Source: Streptomyces odontomachi (GTDB taxonomy: Bacteria > Actinomycetota > Actinomycetes > Streptomycetales > Streptomycetaceae). Taken from it: a stretch of 64,000 nucleotides of DNA. The notes beneath the pieces were generated by a model that saw nothing but the letters and a program-made list of their open reading frames with translations, was not told the origin of the DNA and ran no database searches. Positions within the stretch are counted from its first letter, which is position 1. Every line of letters starts with the position of its first letter. Location: the NCBI RefSeq assembly GCF_024435355.1, contig NZ_JAMJWG010000030.1, positions 34,962 through 98,961 of the forward strand, read 5' to 3'. Below are positions 52,895-62,484 of the stretch, one piece after another. The position numbers were made by a program, and so were the translations under genes.

Positions 52895-54352
52895 TCACAG
52901 CCCGTACTCCTTCCAACGGCGGTCCACGGTGGCCGCTGTTCGGGGGTCGCTCAGCACCATGTCCGGCCAGCCGCCGTCTCGGGTGTAGCCCTCTTCGGGC
53001 AGCTTCCGGGTGGCGTCGATACCCGCCTTGCCGCCCCAGAACTGCTGATACGAGGCGTGGTCGAGATGGTCGACCGGGCCCTCCACGACGGACAGGTCGC
53101 GGGAGTAGTCGGTGTTGCCGAGCGCGCGCCAGGCGACCTCGTGGAGGTCGTGCACGTCGCAGTCGGCGTCGACGACGACGATCAGCTTGGTCAACGACAT
53201 CATGTGCGCGCCCCAGATGGCGTGCATCACCTTCTGGGCGTGCTTGGGGTAGCGCTTGTCGATCGACACGATGGCGCAGTTGTGGAAGCCGCCGGCCTCG
53301 GGCAGGTGGTAGTCGACGATGTCCGGAACGATGATCTTCAGCAGCGGCAGGAAGAACCGCTCCGTCGCACGCCCCAGCGGGCCGTCCTCCATCGGGGGCC
53401 GGCCGACGACGGTGGACTGGAGCAGCGGTCGACTGCGCATCGTGACGCAGTCGATGGTGAGCGCGGGGAAGGGTTCCTGGGGCGTGTAGAAACCGGTGTG
53501 GTCGCCGAACGGGCCCTCGGGGAGCATGACGCCCGGCTCCAGGTGGCCCTCCAGGACGACCTCGGCCTGTGCGGGCACCTGGAGCGGCAGGGTGCGGCAG
53601 TCCGTCATCTCGATGCGCTTGCCCTGGAGGAAGCCGGCGAAGAGGTACTCGTCGATGTCGCCCGGGAGCGGCGCGGTGGCCGCGTAGGTGACGGCCGGCG
53701 GGCAGCCGAAGGCGATCGCCACGGGCAGCGGCTCGCCGCGCCGGGCGGCCACCTGGTAGTGGTTGCGGCTGTCCTTGTGGATCTGCCAGTGCATGCCGAT
53801 GGTGCGCTTGTCGTGGCGCTGGAGGCGGTAGAGGCCGAGGTTGCGGATTCCGGTGTCCGGGTCCTTGGTGTGCGTCAGGCCCAGGTTGAAGAAGGAGCCG
53901 CCGTCCTTCGGCCAGGTGAACAGCGCGGGCAGCCGGTTCAGGTCGACGTCGTCGCCGTGCAGCACGATCTCCTGGACGGGTGCGGTGCCCTGCTTCACCT
54001 TCTTCGGCGGCACGTGCGCCATCTGACCGAGCTTGCCGAAGGCTTCGCGCACGCCCGTGAAGCCGTGCGGCAGCTCGGGCTTGAGCAGCCCGCCGATCTT
54101 GTCGCTGATCTCCTCGTACGACTTCAGGCCGAGCGCCTTGAGGAGTCGGCGGTCGGTCCCGTAGACGTTCATAGCCAGCGGCATCGCCGAGCCCTTCACG
54201 TTCTCGAAGAGCAGCGCGGGCCCCTTGGCCTTCTGCACCCGGTCGACGATCTCGCCGACCTCCAGGTACGGGTCGACCTCGGCCTTGATGCGCTTCAGGT
54301 CGCCTTCGCGCTCCAGTGCCCTGAGCAGCGAGCGAAGATCGTCGTAAGCCAT
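52895..54352 (-). CDS. mqnL: 1,4-dihydroxy-6-naphthoate decarboxylase (MqnL, UbiD family)
   Basis: This prenyl-FMN-dependent decarboxylase is proposed to remove the carboxylate in the late futalosine pathway. It is a 485-aa UbiD protein with the family segments AYDDLRSLLRALEREGDL, the central GCPPAVTYAATAPLPG, EGPFGDHTGFYTPQEPFPA (metal/prFMN region) and DCDVHDLHEVAWRALGN. ATG 54352 is chosen by the conserved N-terminus; the 721-residue reading frame would translate repeat DNA. An alternative ATG lies 8 codons upstream. The cofactor enzyme UbiX is encoded nearby. Confidence 0.93.
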   Translation of the reverse strand: MAYDDLRSLLRALEREGDLKRIKAEVDPYLEVGEIVDRVQKAKGPALLFENVKGSAMPLAMNVYGTDRRLLKALGLKSYEEISDKIGGLLKPELPHGFTGVREAFGKLGQMAHVPPKKVKQGTAPVQEIVLHGDDVDLNRLPALFTWPKDGGSFFNLGLTHTKDPDTGIRNLGLYRLQRHDKRTIGMHWQIHKDSRNHYQVAARRGEPLPVAIAFGCPPAVTYAATAPLPGDIDEYLFAGFLQGKRIEMTDCRTLPLQVPAQAEVVLEGHLEPGVMLPEGPFGDHTGFYTPQEPFPALTIDCVTMRSRPLLQSTVVGRPPMEDGPLGRATERFFLPLLKIIVPDIVDYHLPEAGGFHNCAIVSIDKRYPKHAQKVMHAIWGAHMMSLTKLIVVVDADCDVHDLHEVAWRALGNTDYSRDLSVVEGPVDHLDHASYQQFWGGKAGIDATRKLPEEGYTRDGGWPDMVLSDPRTAATVDRRWKEYGL

Positions 54353-54439
54353 GGGGTCAAGTATCGCCGAGGGCATGCCGCCCCCTGCGCTGACCCCGGC
54401 GTGCCGCCGTTCCTCGCCCCCTGCGGTCGGCTGCCGGCC

Positions 54440-55180
54440 GGTGGTCCGGACGCGACGGAACCTGCCCCTCTGGGACGGTGACGACCCGACGGCCCCGTCG
54501 GGGCTCGTCGCGCAGTTCCCCGCGCCCCTAAAGAGCGCACTACATGTCCCGGCGGTCGACGGCCACCAGAAAGGGGCGCGGGGAACTGCGCGACTAACCC
54601 GCCACCAGCCGGTGGCCCGGACACGACAGAAACTGGCCCTCTGGGACGGTGACGACCCGACGGCCCCGTCGGGGCTCGTCGCGCCGTTCCCCGCGCCCCT
54701 AAAGAGGGCACTACGTGCCCCGGCGGTCGACGGCCACCAGAAAGGGGCGCGGGGAACTGCGCGAGCAACCCGCCACCAGCCGGTGGCCCGGACACGACAG
54801 AAACTGGCCCTCTGGGACGGTGGCGACCCGACGGCCCCGTCGGGGCTCGTCGCGCAGTTCCCCGCGCCCCTAAAGAGCGCACTACGTGCCCCGGCGGTCG
54901 ACGGCCACCAGAAAGAGGCGCGGGGAACTGCGCGAGCAACCCACCACCAGCCGGTGGCCCGGACACGACTGGCCCTCTGGGACGGTGGCGACCCGACGGC
55001 CCCGTCGGGGCTCGTCGCGCCGTTCCCCGCGCCCCTAAAGAGGGCACTACGTGCCCTCAAACGCGCGGGTTCCCGAGGAGCGAGCCGAACGTGCCCTGGC
55101 GGTCAACGGCCACCCACCCAACAGGGGCGCGGGGAACTGCGCAAACAACCGCCACCAGCCGGTGGCCCGGGTGCGACGGG
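54440..55180. repeat. Tandem array of a 171-bp hairpin repeat
   Basis: The tgggacggtg marker recurs at 54471, 54642, 54813 and 54978, so units measure 171, 171 and 165 bp. A diverged last unit reaches about 55180. Each unit carries arms of the form cgcgcagttccccgcgcccc (first at 54509-54529) and its reverse complement (54572-54592), a perfect 21-bp stem with a 42-nt loop, plus a ccaccagccggtggcccgg palindrome. It is located between mqnL and the PLDc_N gene. The array is in frame-open form, which explains spurious long ORFs. Confidence 0.9.
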
Positions 55181-55207
55181 GGGACCCCGGAAACGGGTGA
55201 ACGGGCG

Positions 55208-55597
55208 TCAGCCTGTTTCGTCGTTGCGTTCGCGGCGGCGGAGTTCCTCCTCACGCCGCCGCAGGTCCGCCTCCCAGTCCTTGAGGAGCGCCTCGTCCTT
55301 CTTGTTCTCTTCCCTGATGGACTTCAGGAACTCGGGGTTGTCATCGGGCGCAACCCACTCCGCACGATGGTTACGGTGCCACTCCGACGGTGTGGCACCG
55401 CCCGCGGGGACGCCACGGGACCTGCCCGCCACGAGCCAGGCGATCGGGCCGATCAGTACCTCGCCGAAGAGCAGGATGATGATGACCCAGACCACCTTGG
55501 GCAGGTGGCGCACCTCTTGTTCGGGGGTGTTCAGGCAGTCGATGAAGGCGTAGATCCACAGCGCGAGGACCAGCAGGAAGGGCAGATACCTGAGCAT
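55208..55597 (-). CDS. PLDc_N-domain membrane protein
   Basis: This 129-aa protein has two N-terminal helices separated by the loop containing LNTPEQEVRHLPKVVWVI, the PLDc_N (phospholipase D nuclease N-terminal) signature, and a Glu/Arg-rich coiled-coil C-terminus (LRRREEELRRRERNDE). No catalytic HKD motif is present, so it is not a phospholipase. It lies 100 bp downstream of ccsA and may be the last gene of the cytochrome maturation operon. Confidence 0.85.
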   Translation of the reverse strand: MLRYLPFLLVLALWIYAFIDCLNTPEQEVRHLPKVVWVIIILLFGEVLIGPIAWLVAGRSRGVPAGGATPSEWHRNHRAEWVAPDDNPEFLKSIREENKKDEALLKDWEADLRRREEELRRRERNDETG

Positions 55598-55697
55598 GGT
55601 GGTGGTCGGTCCCCCCAGCAGACGACGGTGGGCCGGGTGCGGCCCGGTGCGGCAGTCAGGTTAGCGGGTGGCCGCCCCGGGCCGGACGTCGTCCCGG

Positions 55698-56780
55698 TCA
55701 CATACCGGAGTACGAGTGCTTGCCGGAGACGAAGATGTTGACGCCGTAGTAGTTGAACAGCCAGCAGCCGAAGGCGACCAGCGCGAGCATGGCAGCCTTG
55801 CGGCCCTTCCAGCCGGCCGTCGCGCGGGCGTGCAGGTAACAGGCGTAGGCGACCCAGGTGATGAAGGACCAGGTCTCCTTGGGGTCCCACTCCCAGTAGT
55901 GGCCCCAGGCGTCCCCGGCCCAGATGGCGCCGGCGATGATCGTGAAGGTCCACAGCGGGAAGACGGCAGCGTTCACCCGGTAGGCGAGCTTGTCGAGGGA
56001 GGCCGCGGCCGGCAGCCGCTCCAGGACCGAGGAGGCGAAGGTGCCCGGTCGGCCGCCGCCGGCCAGCTTGGTCTCGTAGCTGTCCCGGAAGAGGTACAGA
56101 AGGGTGGCGACGGCGCCGACGTAGAAGCAGGCGCCGCAGAAGATCGCGGTGGAGACGTGGATCCACAGCCAGTACGAGTGCAGCGCGGGCACCAGCTGGT
56201 CGCTGGCGGTGTACAGCACGGTGACGGCCAGGCCCAGGTCCAGCAGGACGGTGGTGACCAGCGGCAGGCCGAGCCAGCGCACGTTCTTCTTCAGCGCCAG
56301 CAGGCCCATGTAGACGGCGACGGCGACGGTGGAGAACGTGAGGTTGAACTCGTACATGTTGCCCCACGGCGCGCGCTCCACCGACAGCGCGCGGGTGAGG
56401 ACACCGCCGGCCTCGATGAGCAGCGCGAGCAGCGTGAAGGACACCGCCATGCGCCCGTACAGGTCGCCCTGGGCGTCACCGCCGTGCGCCCCGGGACCGT
56501 CCGGCACGTCGCGGGTGCCGGCCGAGGAGCGGGTGACGACCTTCGGGCGCTCCAGGACGGCGGTGCCGCCCTGCCGCCTGACCTGCACGGCCGGTGCGGC
56601 CGGTGCGGCCGGTGCGGTCGCGGTGAGCGCGGCGGCGGTGCGGCCCACCCGGCTGCGGCTGCCGAGCAGCCACTCGCCGAGGTGGGCGAAGAAGGCCAGC
56701 ATGTATACGGCCATGGACGAGTAGACCAGCACGTTGCTGGTGTGTGCCAGGTTCTCGTTGGTGGTGGCGGCGAGATTCAC
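55698..56780 (-). CDS. ccsA: Cytochrome c biogenesis protein CcsA/ResC
   Basis: This heme-handling membrane protein of System II cytochrome c maturation has 360 aa. The WWD motif region WGHYWEWDPKETWSFITW is intact and should bind heme outside the membrane. Heme-ligand histidines occur in PALHSYWLWIHVSTA. An N-terminal helix is separated from the core by about 60 residues of Ala/Pro/Thr-rich sequence. The start GTG 56780 overlaps the resB stop by 4 bp. Confidence 0.93.
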   Translation of the reverse strand: MNLAATTNENLAHTSNVLVYSSMAVYMLAFFAHLGEWLLGSRSRVGRTAAALTATAPAAPAAPAVQVRRQGGTAVLERPKVVTRSSAGTRDVPDGPGAHGGDAQGDLYGRMAVSFTLLALLIEAGGVLTRALSVERAPWGNMYEFNLTFSTVAVAVYMGLLALKKNVRWLGLPLVTTVLLDLGLAVTVLYTASDQLVPALHSYWLWIHVSTAIFCGACFYVGAVATLLYLFRDSYETKLAGGGRPGTFASSVLERLPAAASLDKLAYRVNAAVFPLWTFTIIAGAIWAGDAWGHYWEWDPKETWSFITWVAYACYLHARATAGWKGRKAAMLALVAFGCWLFNYYGVNIFVSGKHSYSGM

Positions 56781-58543
56781 TTCTCAGCCCCTTCGGCAGT
56801 CACGGCGTGCGGGTCGGGGTCGGATTCGGGGGCGTCCGTGCTGCTCGGGACGCGGGCGTGTACCAGGCCGGCCAGGTCGCCCAGTTCTTCGGGGAGCCGG
56901 GCGGAGTCGCTGCGGCCGAGGCCGGCCATCTCCACGACGGAGCCTCCGTCGTCGCCCGGCGTGGCGCGCACCCAGACCCGGCGCCGCTGGATGAACAGCG
57001 AGCCGGCCAGGCCGGCGATCGCGGCGATCGCGCCGCCCAGCGCCCAGCCGCTGCCGGGGTCCTGGGCGATCGTGAAGCTGGCCCATTCCTTGAGGTCCTT
57101 GTCGAACGTGATCGAGCCTGCGCCACCCGGCAGTTTCATCGTCTGCCCGGGGTGCAGCCGCTTCTTGAGCAGCGCTCCCTTGGCGTCGGTGAACTTCGTC
57201 ATGTGGGAGGTGTCGAGCTGGTACACGTTCTGCGGCAATCCGGCGTCCACCCCCAGGTCGCCGTGGTATCCCGACACCGCCAGTACCGGGGCGTCCGCGG
57301 CCGGGAACTGGGAGAACATCGTCCCCTTCCCGGCGCCCGCGAAGGTCGGCACGAAGAAGGCGTTGAAGCCGAGCTGCTCCTTCTTGCCGGCGGCGTTGTG
57401 GTAGCCGTCGAACACCTTGATCGCGCCCGAGGAGGTCTCGTTGGCGTCGATCGGCAGCAGCGGTGCGGGGTCGTGGAAGACGACCTTGCCGTTCCCGTCG
57501 CGCACGGTCACGACCGGGGCGTAGCCGTGGTTGACGAGGTAGACCTTGGCGCCGCCGATCTCCAGCGGCTTGTTGACCTCGATGGCGGCCTTCTTGGAGG
57601 TGCCGTAGGCGCCCGTGCTGTAGCTGATGTCCGCGCGGTAGGTGCGCGGGGTGCCGCGGTTGGGCCCGTTCCGTTCGAAGGTGCCGGTGAACTGGTGCAG
57701 GTCGAAGCTGAACGGTTCCAGGTCGCTGACGGAGAAGAGGTTCCCGGAGCGGAAGTCGTCGTACTGCGTGAGCGTGTTGGCGAAGCCGTCGCCCTCCACG
57801 ATCAGGACGCTGCCCTCGGACTTGAACAGCTGCCCGACGGCGAAGGCGACCAGCATCACGATCAGGGCGATGTGGAAGATCAGGTTGCCGGCCTCGCGCA
57901 GGTAGCCCTTCTCCGACGCCACCGCGCCGTTCACCTCGTGGGTGCGGTAGCGGCGTCGCTTCAGGACGCTGCGCGCGGCCTCGCGTACCTGCTCGGGCGA
58001 GGCGTCGGTGCGCCAGGTGGTGTACGCGGGCAGCCGGTCCAGGCGTTTGGGGGCGCCCGGTGGACGGCCGCGCAGCTGGCCGATGAACTGCCAGGTGCGG
58101 GGCACGATGCAGCCGATGAGCGAGATGAACAGCAGGATGTAGATCGCCGAGAACCACACCGAGCTGTAGACGTGGAACAGCCCGAGCTTGTCGTACAGCG
58201 GCCCGAGGGTGGTGTGCGTCCGGTGGAAGTCCTGGACCTTCAGCTCGTTGGTGGACGTCTGCGGGATGAGCGAGCCGGGGATGGCGGCGAGGGAGAGCAG
58301 CAGGAGCAGCAGCAGCGCGACCCGCATCGAGGTCAGCTGCCGCCAGAACCACCGGCACCAGCCGATGACGCCGAGCGACGGCAGGGTGACCCCGGTGTCC
58401 TCCTCGGGCGCGGTGGACAGCTGCGATGAGGCGGCGGTCAGGTCGCTGGTGGCGGGGTCGGTACCCGTTTCGGACGGGGTCCCGGTCGCGTCGGTCCCGG
58501 ACGAGGCCCCGGTCGCGTCGGTCGATGTCGTCGTCTTGCTCAT
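56777..58543 (-). CDS. resB: Cytochrome c biogenesis protein ResB (Ccs1)
   Basis: This partner of CcsA in heme attachment has 588 aa. A Thr/Ser-rich N-terminus precedes three helices (RVALLLLLLLSLAAIPGSLIPQ and others), a large outside domain (about 240-500) and a final helix (GWALGGAIAAIAGLAGSLFI). HRTHTTLGPLYDKLGLFHVYSSVWF is the Ccs1 signature. It starts 3 bp after the ccdA stop, with GGTGGGGA upstream. It forms a tight operon with ccdA and ccsA. Confidence 0.93.
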   Translation of the reverse strand: MSKTTTSTDATGASSGTDATGTPSETGTDPATSDLTAASSQLSTAPEEDTGVTLPSLGVIGWCRWFWRQLTSMRVALLLLLLLSLAAIPGSLIPQTSTNELKVQDFHRTHTTLGPLYDKLGLFHVYSSVWFSAIYILLFISLIGCIVPRTWQFIGQLRGRPPGAPKRLDRLPAYTTWRTDASPEQVREAARSVLKRRRYRTHEVNGAVASEKGYLREAGNLIFHIALIVMLVAFAVGQLFKSEGSVLIVEGDGFANTLTQYDDFRSGNLFSVSDLEPFSFDLHQFTGTFERNGPNRGTPRTYRADISYSTGAYGTSKKAAIEVNKPLEIGGAKVYLVNHGYAPVVTVRDGNGKVVFHDPAPLLPIDANETSSGAIKVFDGYHNAAGKKEQLGFNAFFVPTFAGAGKGTMFSQFPAADAPVLAVSGYHGDLGVDAGLPQNVYQLDTSHMTKFTDAKGALLKKRLHPGQTMKLPGGAGSITFDKDLKEWASFTIAQDPGSGWALGGAIAAIAGLAGSLFIQRRRVWVRATPGDDGGSVVEMAGLGRSDSARLPEELGDLAGLVHARVPSSTDAPESDPDPHAVTAEGAEK

Positions 58544-58546
58544 CTG

Positions 58547-59284
58547 TCAGATCCCCACCGTGAAGCCGCCGGACCAGCCCTGCACCTGCTGCACGATGCC
58601 GTCCCACGCGCCGGTCAGCAGGAGGAGACCGGTCACGATCATCATGCCGCCGCCGATGCGCATCACCCACGCATAGTGCCGCTTGATCCAGCCGAACGCG
58701 CCGAGCGCCTTGCGGAACCCGACGGCGGCGAGCACGAACGGCACCCCGAGCCCGAGGCAGTAGGCGACGGCCAGCACGGCGCCGCGTCCCGCGCTGCCCT
58801 CGTTCACGGCGAGCAGGTTCACGGAGGTGAGGGTGGGGCCGAGGCAGGGCGTCCAGCCGATGCCGAACAGCACGCCGAGCACCGGCGCGCCCGCGAGGCC
58901 GGTCACCGGCCGGGTGTGGAAGCGGAACTCGCGCTGGGTGAGCCAGGGCATCAGGCCCAGGAAGAAGACACCCATGAGGATCATCAGCACGCCGAGGACC
59001 CGGGAGGAGACGTCCTGGTGGCTCAGCAGCGTCGCGCCGAACCCACCGAAGAGGGCACCGCCCGACACGAAGACGGCGGTGAAGCCGAGCACGAACAGCG
59101 CCGCTCCCGCGGCCATCCGCCCCCGCCGGGCCTCCGCGAGATCGGTGCCGCTGATGCCGGTGACGTACGACAGATAGCCGGGCACCAGCGGCAGCACGCA
59201 CGGCGAGAAGAAGGAGACGAGTCCACCGAGCGCGGCGATCGGCAGGGCGAGCAGCAGGGCGCCGCTGTAGACGGTCTGGTTCAT
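58547..59284 (-). CDS. ccdA: Thiol-disulfide membrane carrier CcdA
   Basis: This carries reducing equivalents across the membrane to ResA for cytochrome c maturation. It is a 245-aa protein with six helices. The redox cysteines are in FSPCVLPLVPGY and GWTPCLGPT. The start at ATG 59284 has GAGGGGA at 9 nt; the upstream extension is not credible. The C-terminal region is short. Confidence 0.93.
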   Translation of the reverse strand: MNQTVYSGALLLALPIAALGGLVSFFSPCVLPLVPGYLSYVTGISGTDLAEARRGRMAAGAALFVLGFTAVFVSGGALFGGFGATLLSHQDVSSRVLGVLMILMGVFFLGLMPWLTQREFRFHTRPVTGLAGAPVLGVLFGIGWTPCLGPTLTSVNLLAVNEGSAGRGAVLAVAYCLGLGVPFVLAAVGFRKALGAFGWIKRHYAWVMRIGGGMMIVTGLLLLTGAWDGIVQQVQGWSGGFTVGI

Positions 59285-59384
59285 GGGCGGGTCCCCTCGC
59301 GGAGGGTGGCGCGCGGTGCGCCGCCGCACGGGGCCGGCCGACGGGTGCTGCGGGTGCTGCCGGGTGCCGGGAACGTCACGCGGA

Positions 59385-60092
59385 TCACTTCTCCGCGACC
59401 AGCGGGTCGATCATCTTGCGCAGGTCGTGCACGCTCAGCGCCTTCAGGGAGCGGGCCGCGATGCGCCCCTTGCGGTCGAGGACGATCGTGGAAGGAATGG
59501 ACTGCGGGTTCAGCGTGCCCTTGGGGAAGCGCAGCATCAGTTTGCCCGCCGGGTCGTACAGGCTCGGGTAGGGCATGTCGTAGTCCTGCTCGAAGGCACG
59601 GGCCGGGCCCTTGCTGCGGTCGCGGGTGTTGATCCCGACGAACTGCACGTCCTGTCCCGTCGTGTCCTTGGCCACCTTCGCGAAGTTCGGGGCCTCCGCG
59701 CGGCACGGCGGGCACCAGGACCCCCACATGTTCAGCACGACGACCTTGCCCCGGTAGGAGTCGACGTCGAGCTTCTTGCCGTCCAGGGTCTCGCCGTCGA
59801 GCTGCGGGCCGTCCTTGCGTTCCGCGGGCTTGACGGTGGAGATCCCGCCGGCGTCCGTGACGAAGCCGGTCTGCCCCGAGCCGCCGCTGGTGCCGCCGGA
59901 GGAGCACGCCGTCAGGGTCAGTGCGGTGGCCGCGGCCGCGACGGTGAGCAGGGCGGCACGGCTGCGAGGCGCACTTCGGCGGCGTGCGCGCAGCACGCGG
60001 GGGAAGCGGTGCGGAAGGCTGGAGCTCCCCCACTGCCCGACGGGCGTGGGGGCGCCCCCACCCAGTTCCTGGCGGCGCATCACGGCACTCAT
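59385..60092 (-). CDS. resA: ResA/TlpA-type thioredoxin lipoprotein
   Basis: This membrane-anchored thiol reductase keeps apocytochrome c cysteines reduced. It has a basic N-terminus, a hydrophobic segment and lipobox LTACSS, then a TlpA-like fold with WGSWCPPCRAEAP, giving the CPPC active site. The conserved cis-Pro region is PSTIVLD. The start is uncertain: ATG 60092 gives 235 aa, and other ATGs at 60119 and 60080 are possible. None has a good ribosome site. It lies 100 bp upstream of ccdA. Confidence 0.88.
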   Translation of the reverse strand: MSAVMRRQELGGGAPTPVGQWGSSSLPHRFPRVLRARRRSAPRSRAALLTVAAAATALTLTACSSGGTSGGSGQTGFVTDAGGISTVKPAERKDGPQLDGETLDGKKLDVDSYRGKVVVLNMWGSWCPPCRAEAPNFAKVAKDTTGQDVQFVGINTRDRSKGPARAFEQDYDMPYPSLYDPAGKLMLRFPKGTLNPQSIPSTIVLDRKGRIAARSLKALSVHDLRKMIDPLVAEK

Positions 60093-60213
60093 GTGAAAAG
60101 TTTCGCATGGCTGATTCATGGATCTTCCACACCCCCCTTTCCCCTGCAAAATCGCATTTCAAAGGGCATTCCGGGGCCCGGTGAACCGGTCTTGCGGCAG
60201 GCTTGTTCGCTCG

Positions 60214-61071
60214 TTAGGCCCCGAACGCCTTGCCCTGGCCCTTCACCGGCTTGGCGCCGGCCAGCAGATGGGCGGGGACGAGGTCGCGGGCGGGTTCGGT
60301 GTAGCCGACGGAGACCAGTTTGTCGCCGTGGTACGTGAAGCTCGTCAAGGACGCCAGCGTGCACTGCCGTCGGCGCGGGTCGTGCCACAGCCGGCGCTGC
60401 TCGACGAAGCTGCGCACGGTCCAGATCGGCAGCTGATGGCTGACGCACACCGCCTCGTGGCCGCGGGCGGCGTCCCGCGCGGCGGCCAGCGCGGCCAGCA
60501 TCCGGTGGGCCTGCTCGATGTAGGGCTCACCCCAGGACGGCTTGAAGGGGTTGACGAGGAGCTTCCAGTTGGCCGGGCGGCGCAGGGCGCCGTCGCCGAC
60601 GCCGAAGGTCTTGCCCTGGAAGGCGTTGGCCGCCTCGATCAGCTGCTCGTCGGTGGCCACGTCGACGCCCTGCGCCTTGGCGATCGGCGCCGCCGTCTCC
60701 TGCGCACGCTCCAGGGGCGAGGCGACGACGTACGTCACATCGCGGGGCGCGAGGTACGCGGCGACCCGGTCGGCCATCTGCCGGCCGAGTTCGGACAGAT
60801 GGTAGCCGGGCAGCCGCCCGTACAGCAGGCCGTCCGGGTTGTGCACCTCACCGTGCCGCATCAGGTGGACGATGGTGCGCTCGCCGGGGACGGCCTCGTC
60901 CTCCAGCACGACGACGCCGGTGCGGGCGGCGGCCTCGTCCGGGTCCTGCCCGGGGGCGTGGTCCTGCGCGGTGTCGTTCTGCGCGCTCTCGTTCTCCGCG
61001 GTCTCGTTCTGCACGGTGGTGGTGCGCTCCTCGTGCGGCGTGCCGTCCTGCGGTGCCGTGGAGGCGCTCAT
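60214..61071 (-). CDS. Histidine phosphatase-family protein
   Basis: This is a phosphoglycerate mutase-like hydrolase of 285 aa. The catalytic histidine is in HLMRHGEVHNP, with SPLERAQETA, ELIEAANAFQG-like and CVSHQLPIWT as the second His region. An acidic repetitive N-terminus (NETAENESAQNDTAQD) of about 60 residues precedes the fold. Its ATG overlaps the hemL stop as ATGA. In Streptomyces it is regularly next to hemL, but its substrate is not known. Confidence 0.88.
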   Translation of the reverse strand: MSASTAPQDGTPHEERTTTVQNETAENESAQNDTAQDHAPGQDPDEAAARTGVVVLEDEAVPGERTIVHLMRHGEVHNPDGLLYGRLPGYHLSELGRQMADRVAAYLAPRDVTYVVASPLERAQETAAPIAKAQGVDVATDEQLIEAANAFQGKTFGVGDGALRRPANWKLLVNPFKPSWGEPYIEQAHRMLAALAAARDAARGHEAVCVSHQLPIWTVRSFVEQRRLWHDPRRRQCTLASLTSFTYHGDKLVSVGYTEPARDLVPAHLLAGAKPVKGQGKAFGA

Positions 61072-62393
61072 GCGGTCGCCTCCGCTGCGGCGCGTGCGGC
61101 GGTGGGCAGGGCGGCGGCGATGCGTTCGACGGCGCGCTCGTCGTGGGCGGTCGACAGGAACCAGCACTCGAAGGCGGACGGCGGCAGGTACACGCCCTGC
61201 GCCAGCATCGCGTGGAAGAAGGCGGTGTACCGGAACGACTGCTGCGCCTTGGCGTCGTCGTAGCTGCGCACCTCGCGCCCGTCGACGTCGGTGAAGAACA
61301 CGGAGAACATGTTCGTGGCGTTCTGCACGCGGTGCGCGACGCCCTCCTTGGCGAGCGCCTGCGAGACCAGGCCCCGCACCCCCTCGGCGACCCGGTCCAA
61401 GGTGGCGTACCGGGCGTCGTCCAGCAGGCGCAGTTGGGCGAGGCCGGCGGCGGCCGCGACCGGGTTCCCGGACAGCGTGCCCGCCTGGTACACGGGGCCG
61501 GCCGGCGCCAGCTTCTCCATCACGTCGGCGCGGCCGCCGAACGCAGCGGCGGGGAACCCACCACCCATGACCTTGCCGAAGGTCATCAGGTCGGGGCGCA
61601 CCCCGTCGACGCCGTACCAGCCGGACCTCGAGGTGCGGAAGCCGGTCATCACCTCGTCGGAGACGTAGAGCGCGCCGTGGTCGTGGCAGAGCTGCCGCAG
61701 ACCGGCGTTGAAGCCGTCCCCGGGCGGGACGCAGCCCATGTTGCCGGGGGACGCCTCGGTGATCAGGCAGGCGATCTCGTCGGGGTGCGCGGCGAACGCG
61801 GCACGGACCGCGTCCAGGTCGTTGTACGGCAGGACGAGCGTGTCGCCGGCCTGGGCGCCGGTGACCCCGGGGGTGTCCGGCAGGGCGAAGGTGGCGACGC
61901 CGGAGCCGGCGGCGGCGAGCAGCGCGTCGACGTGTCCGTGGTAGCAGCCGGCGAACTTGATCACCTTGCTGCGCCCGGTGAAGCCGCGGGCGAGACGGAT
62001 GGCCGACATGGTGGCCTCGGTGCCGGAGGACACCAGGCGGACCTGCTCGACCGGCTCGACCCGGGCCACGATCTCCTCGGCGAGTGCCACCTCGCCCTCG
62101 CCGGGCGTGCCGAAGGACGTACCGCGGCGGGCGGCCTCCTGGACGGCGGCGAGCACCTCCGGGTGGGCGTGGCCGAGGATCATCGGCCCCCAGGAGCCGA
62201 CCAGGTCGACGTACTCGCGGCCGTCGGCGTCGGTGAGGTACGGGCCGTTGCCGGACACCATGAAGCGGGGGGTACCGCCGACGGCACCGAAGGCGCGCAC
62301 CGGGGAGTTGACGCCGCCCGGCGTCACCTGGGCCGCGCGGTCGAAGAGCCGCCGTGAGGCAGGTGCTTCGTACGGATATGGGGGTTTGCTCAT
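61068..62393 (-). CDS. hemL: Glutamate-1-semialdehyde 2,1-aminomutase
   Basis: This PLP enzyme makes 5-aminolevulinate from glutamate-1-semialdehyde, feeding heme synthesis. It is 441 aa, a normal length. The PLP lysine is K274 in TFGKVMGGGFPAAAFGG. Also present are NSPVRAFGAVGGTPRF, VSSGTEATMSAIRLARG, KFAGCYHGHVD and YQAGTLSGNPVAAAAG. ATG 62393 gives the canonical start; an extended frame to 62714 is through repeat DNA. The ResA-CcsA genes downstream use the heme in cytochrome c. Confidence 0.96.
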   Translation of the reverse strand: MSKPPYPYEAPASRRLFDRAAQVTPGGVNSPVRAFGAVGGTPRFMVSGNGPYLTDADGREYVDLVGSWGPMILGHAHPEVLAAVQEAARRGTSFGTPGEGEVALAEEIVARVEPVEQVRLVSSGTEATMSAIRLARGFTGRSKVIKFAGCYHGHVDALLAAAGSGVATFALPDTPGVTGAQAGDTLVLPYNDLDAVRAAFAAHPDEIACLITEASPGNMGCVPPGDGFNAGLRQLCHDHGALYVSDEVMTGFRTSRSGWYGVDGVRPDLMTFGKVMGGGFPAAAFGGRADVMEKLAPAGPVYQAGTLSGNPVAAAAGLAQLRLLDDARYATLDRVAEGVRGLVSQALAKEGVAHRVQNATNMFSVFFTDVDGREVRSYDDAKAQQSFRYTAFFHAMLAQGVYLPPSAFECWFLSTAHDERAVERIAAALPTAARAAAEATA

Positions 62394-62484
62394 GACCTGC
62401 GGCTTCCCGGATCTCCGAGGGACGACGGCTGACCTCCCCAGCCTAGGCCAGCGCCCGATACGGCCCGCGGCTGGCCGTGATCCC

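Noticed and set aside
54353..55060. Extended N-terminus for MqnL through the repeat array
   Set aside because: The array merely stays open; UbiD proteins begin with the AYDDLRSLL segment.
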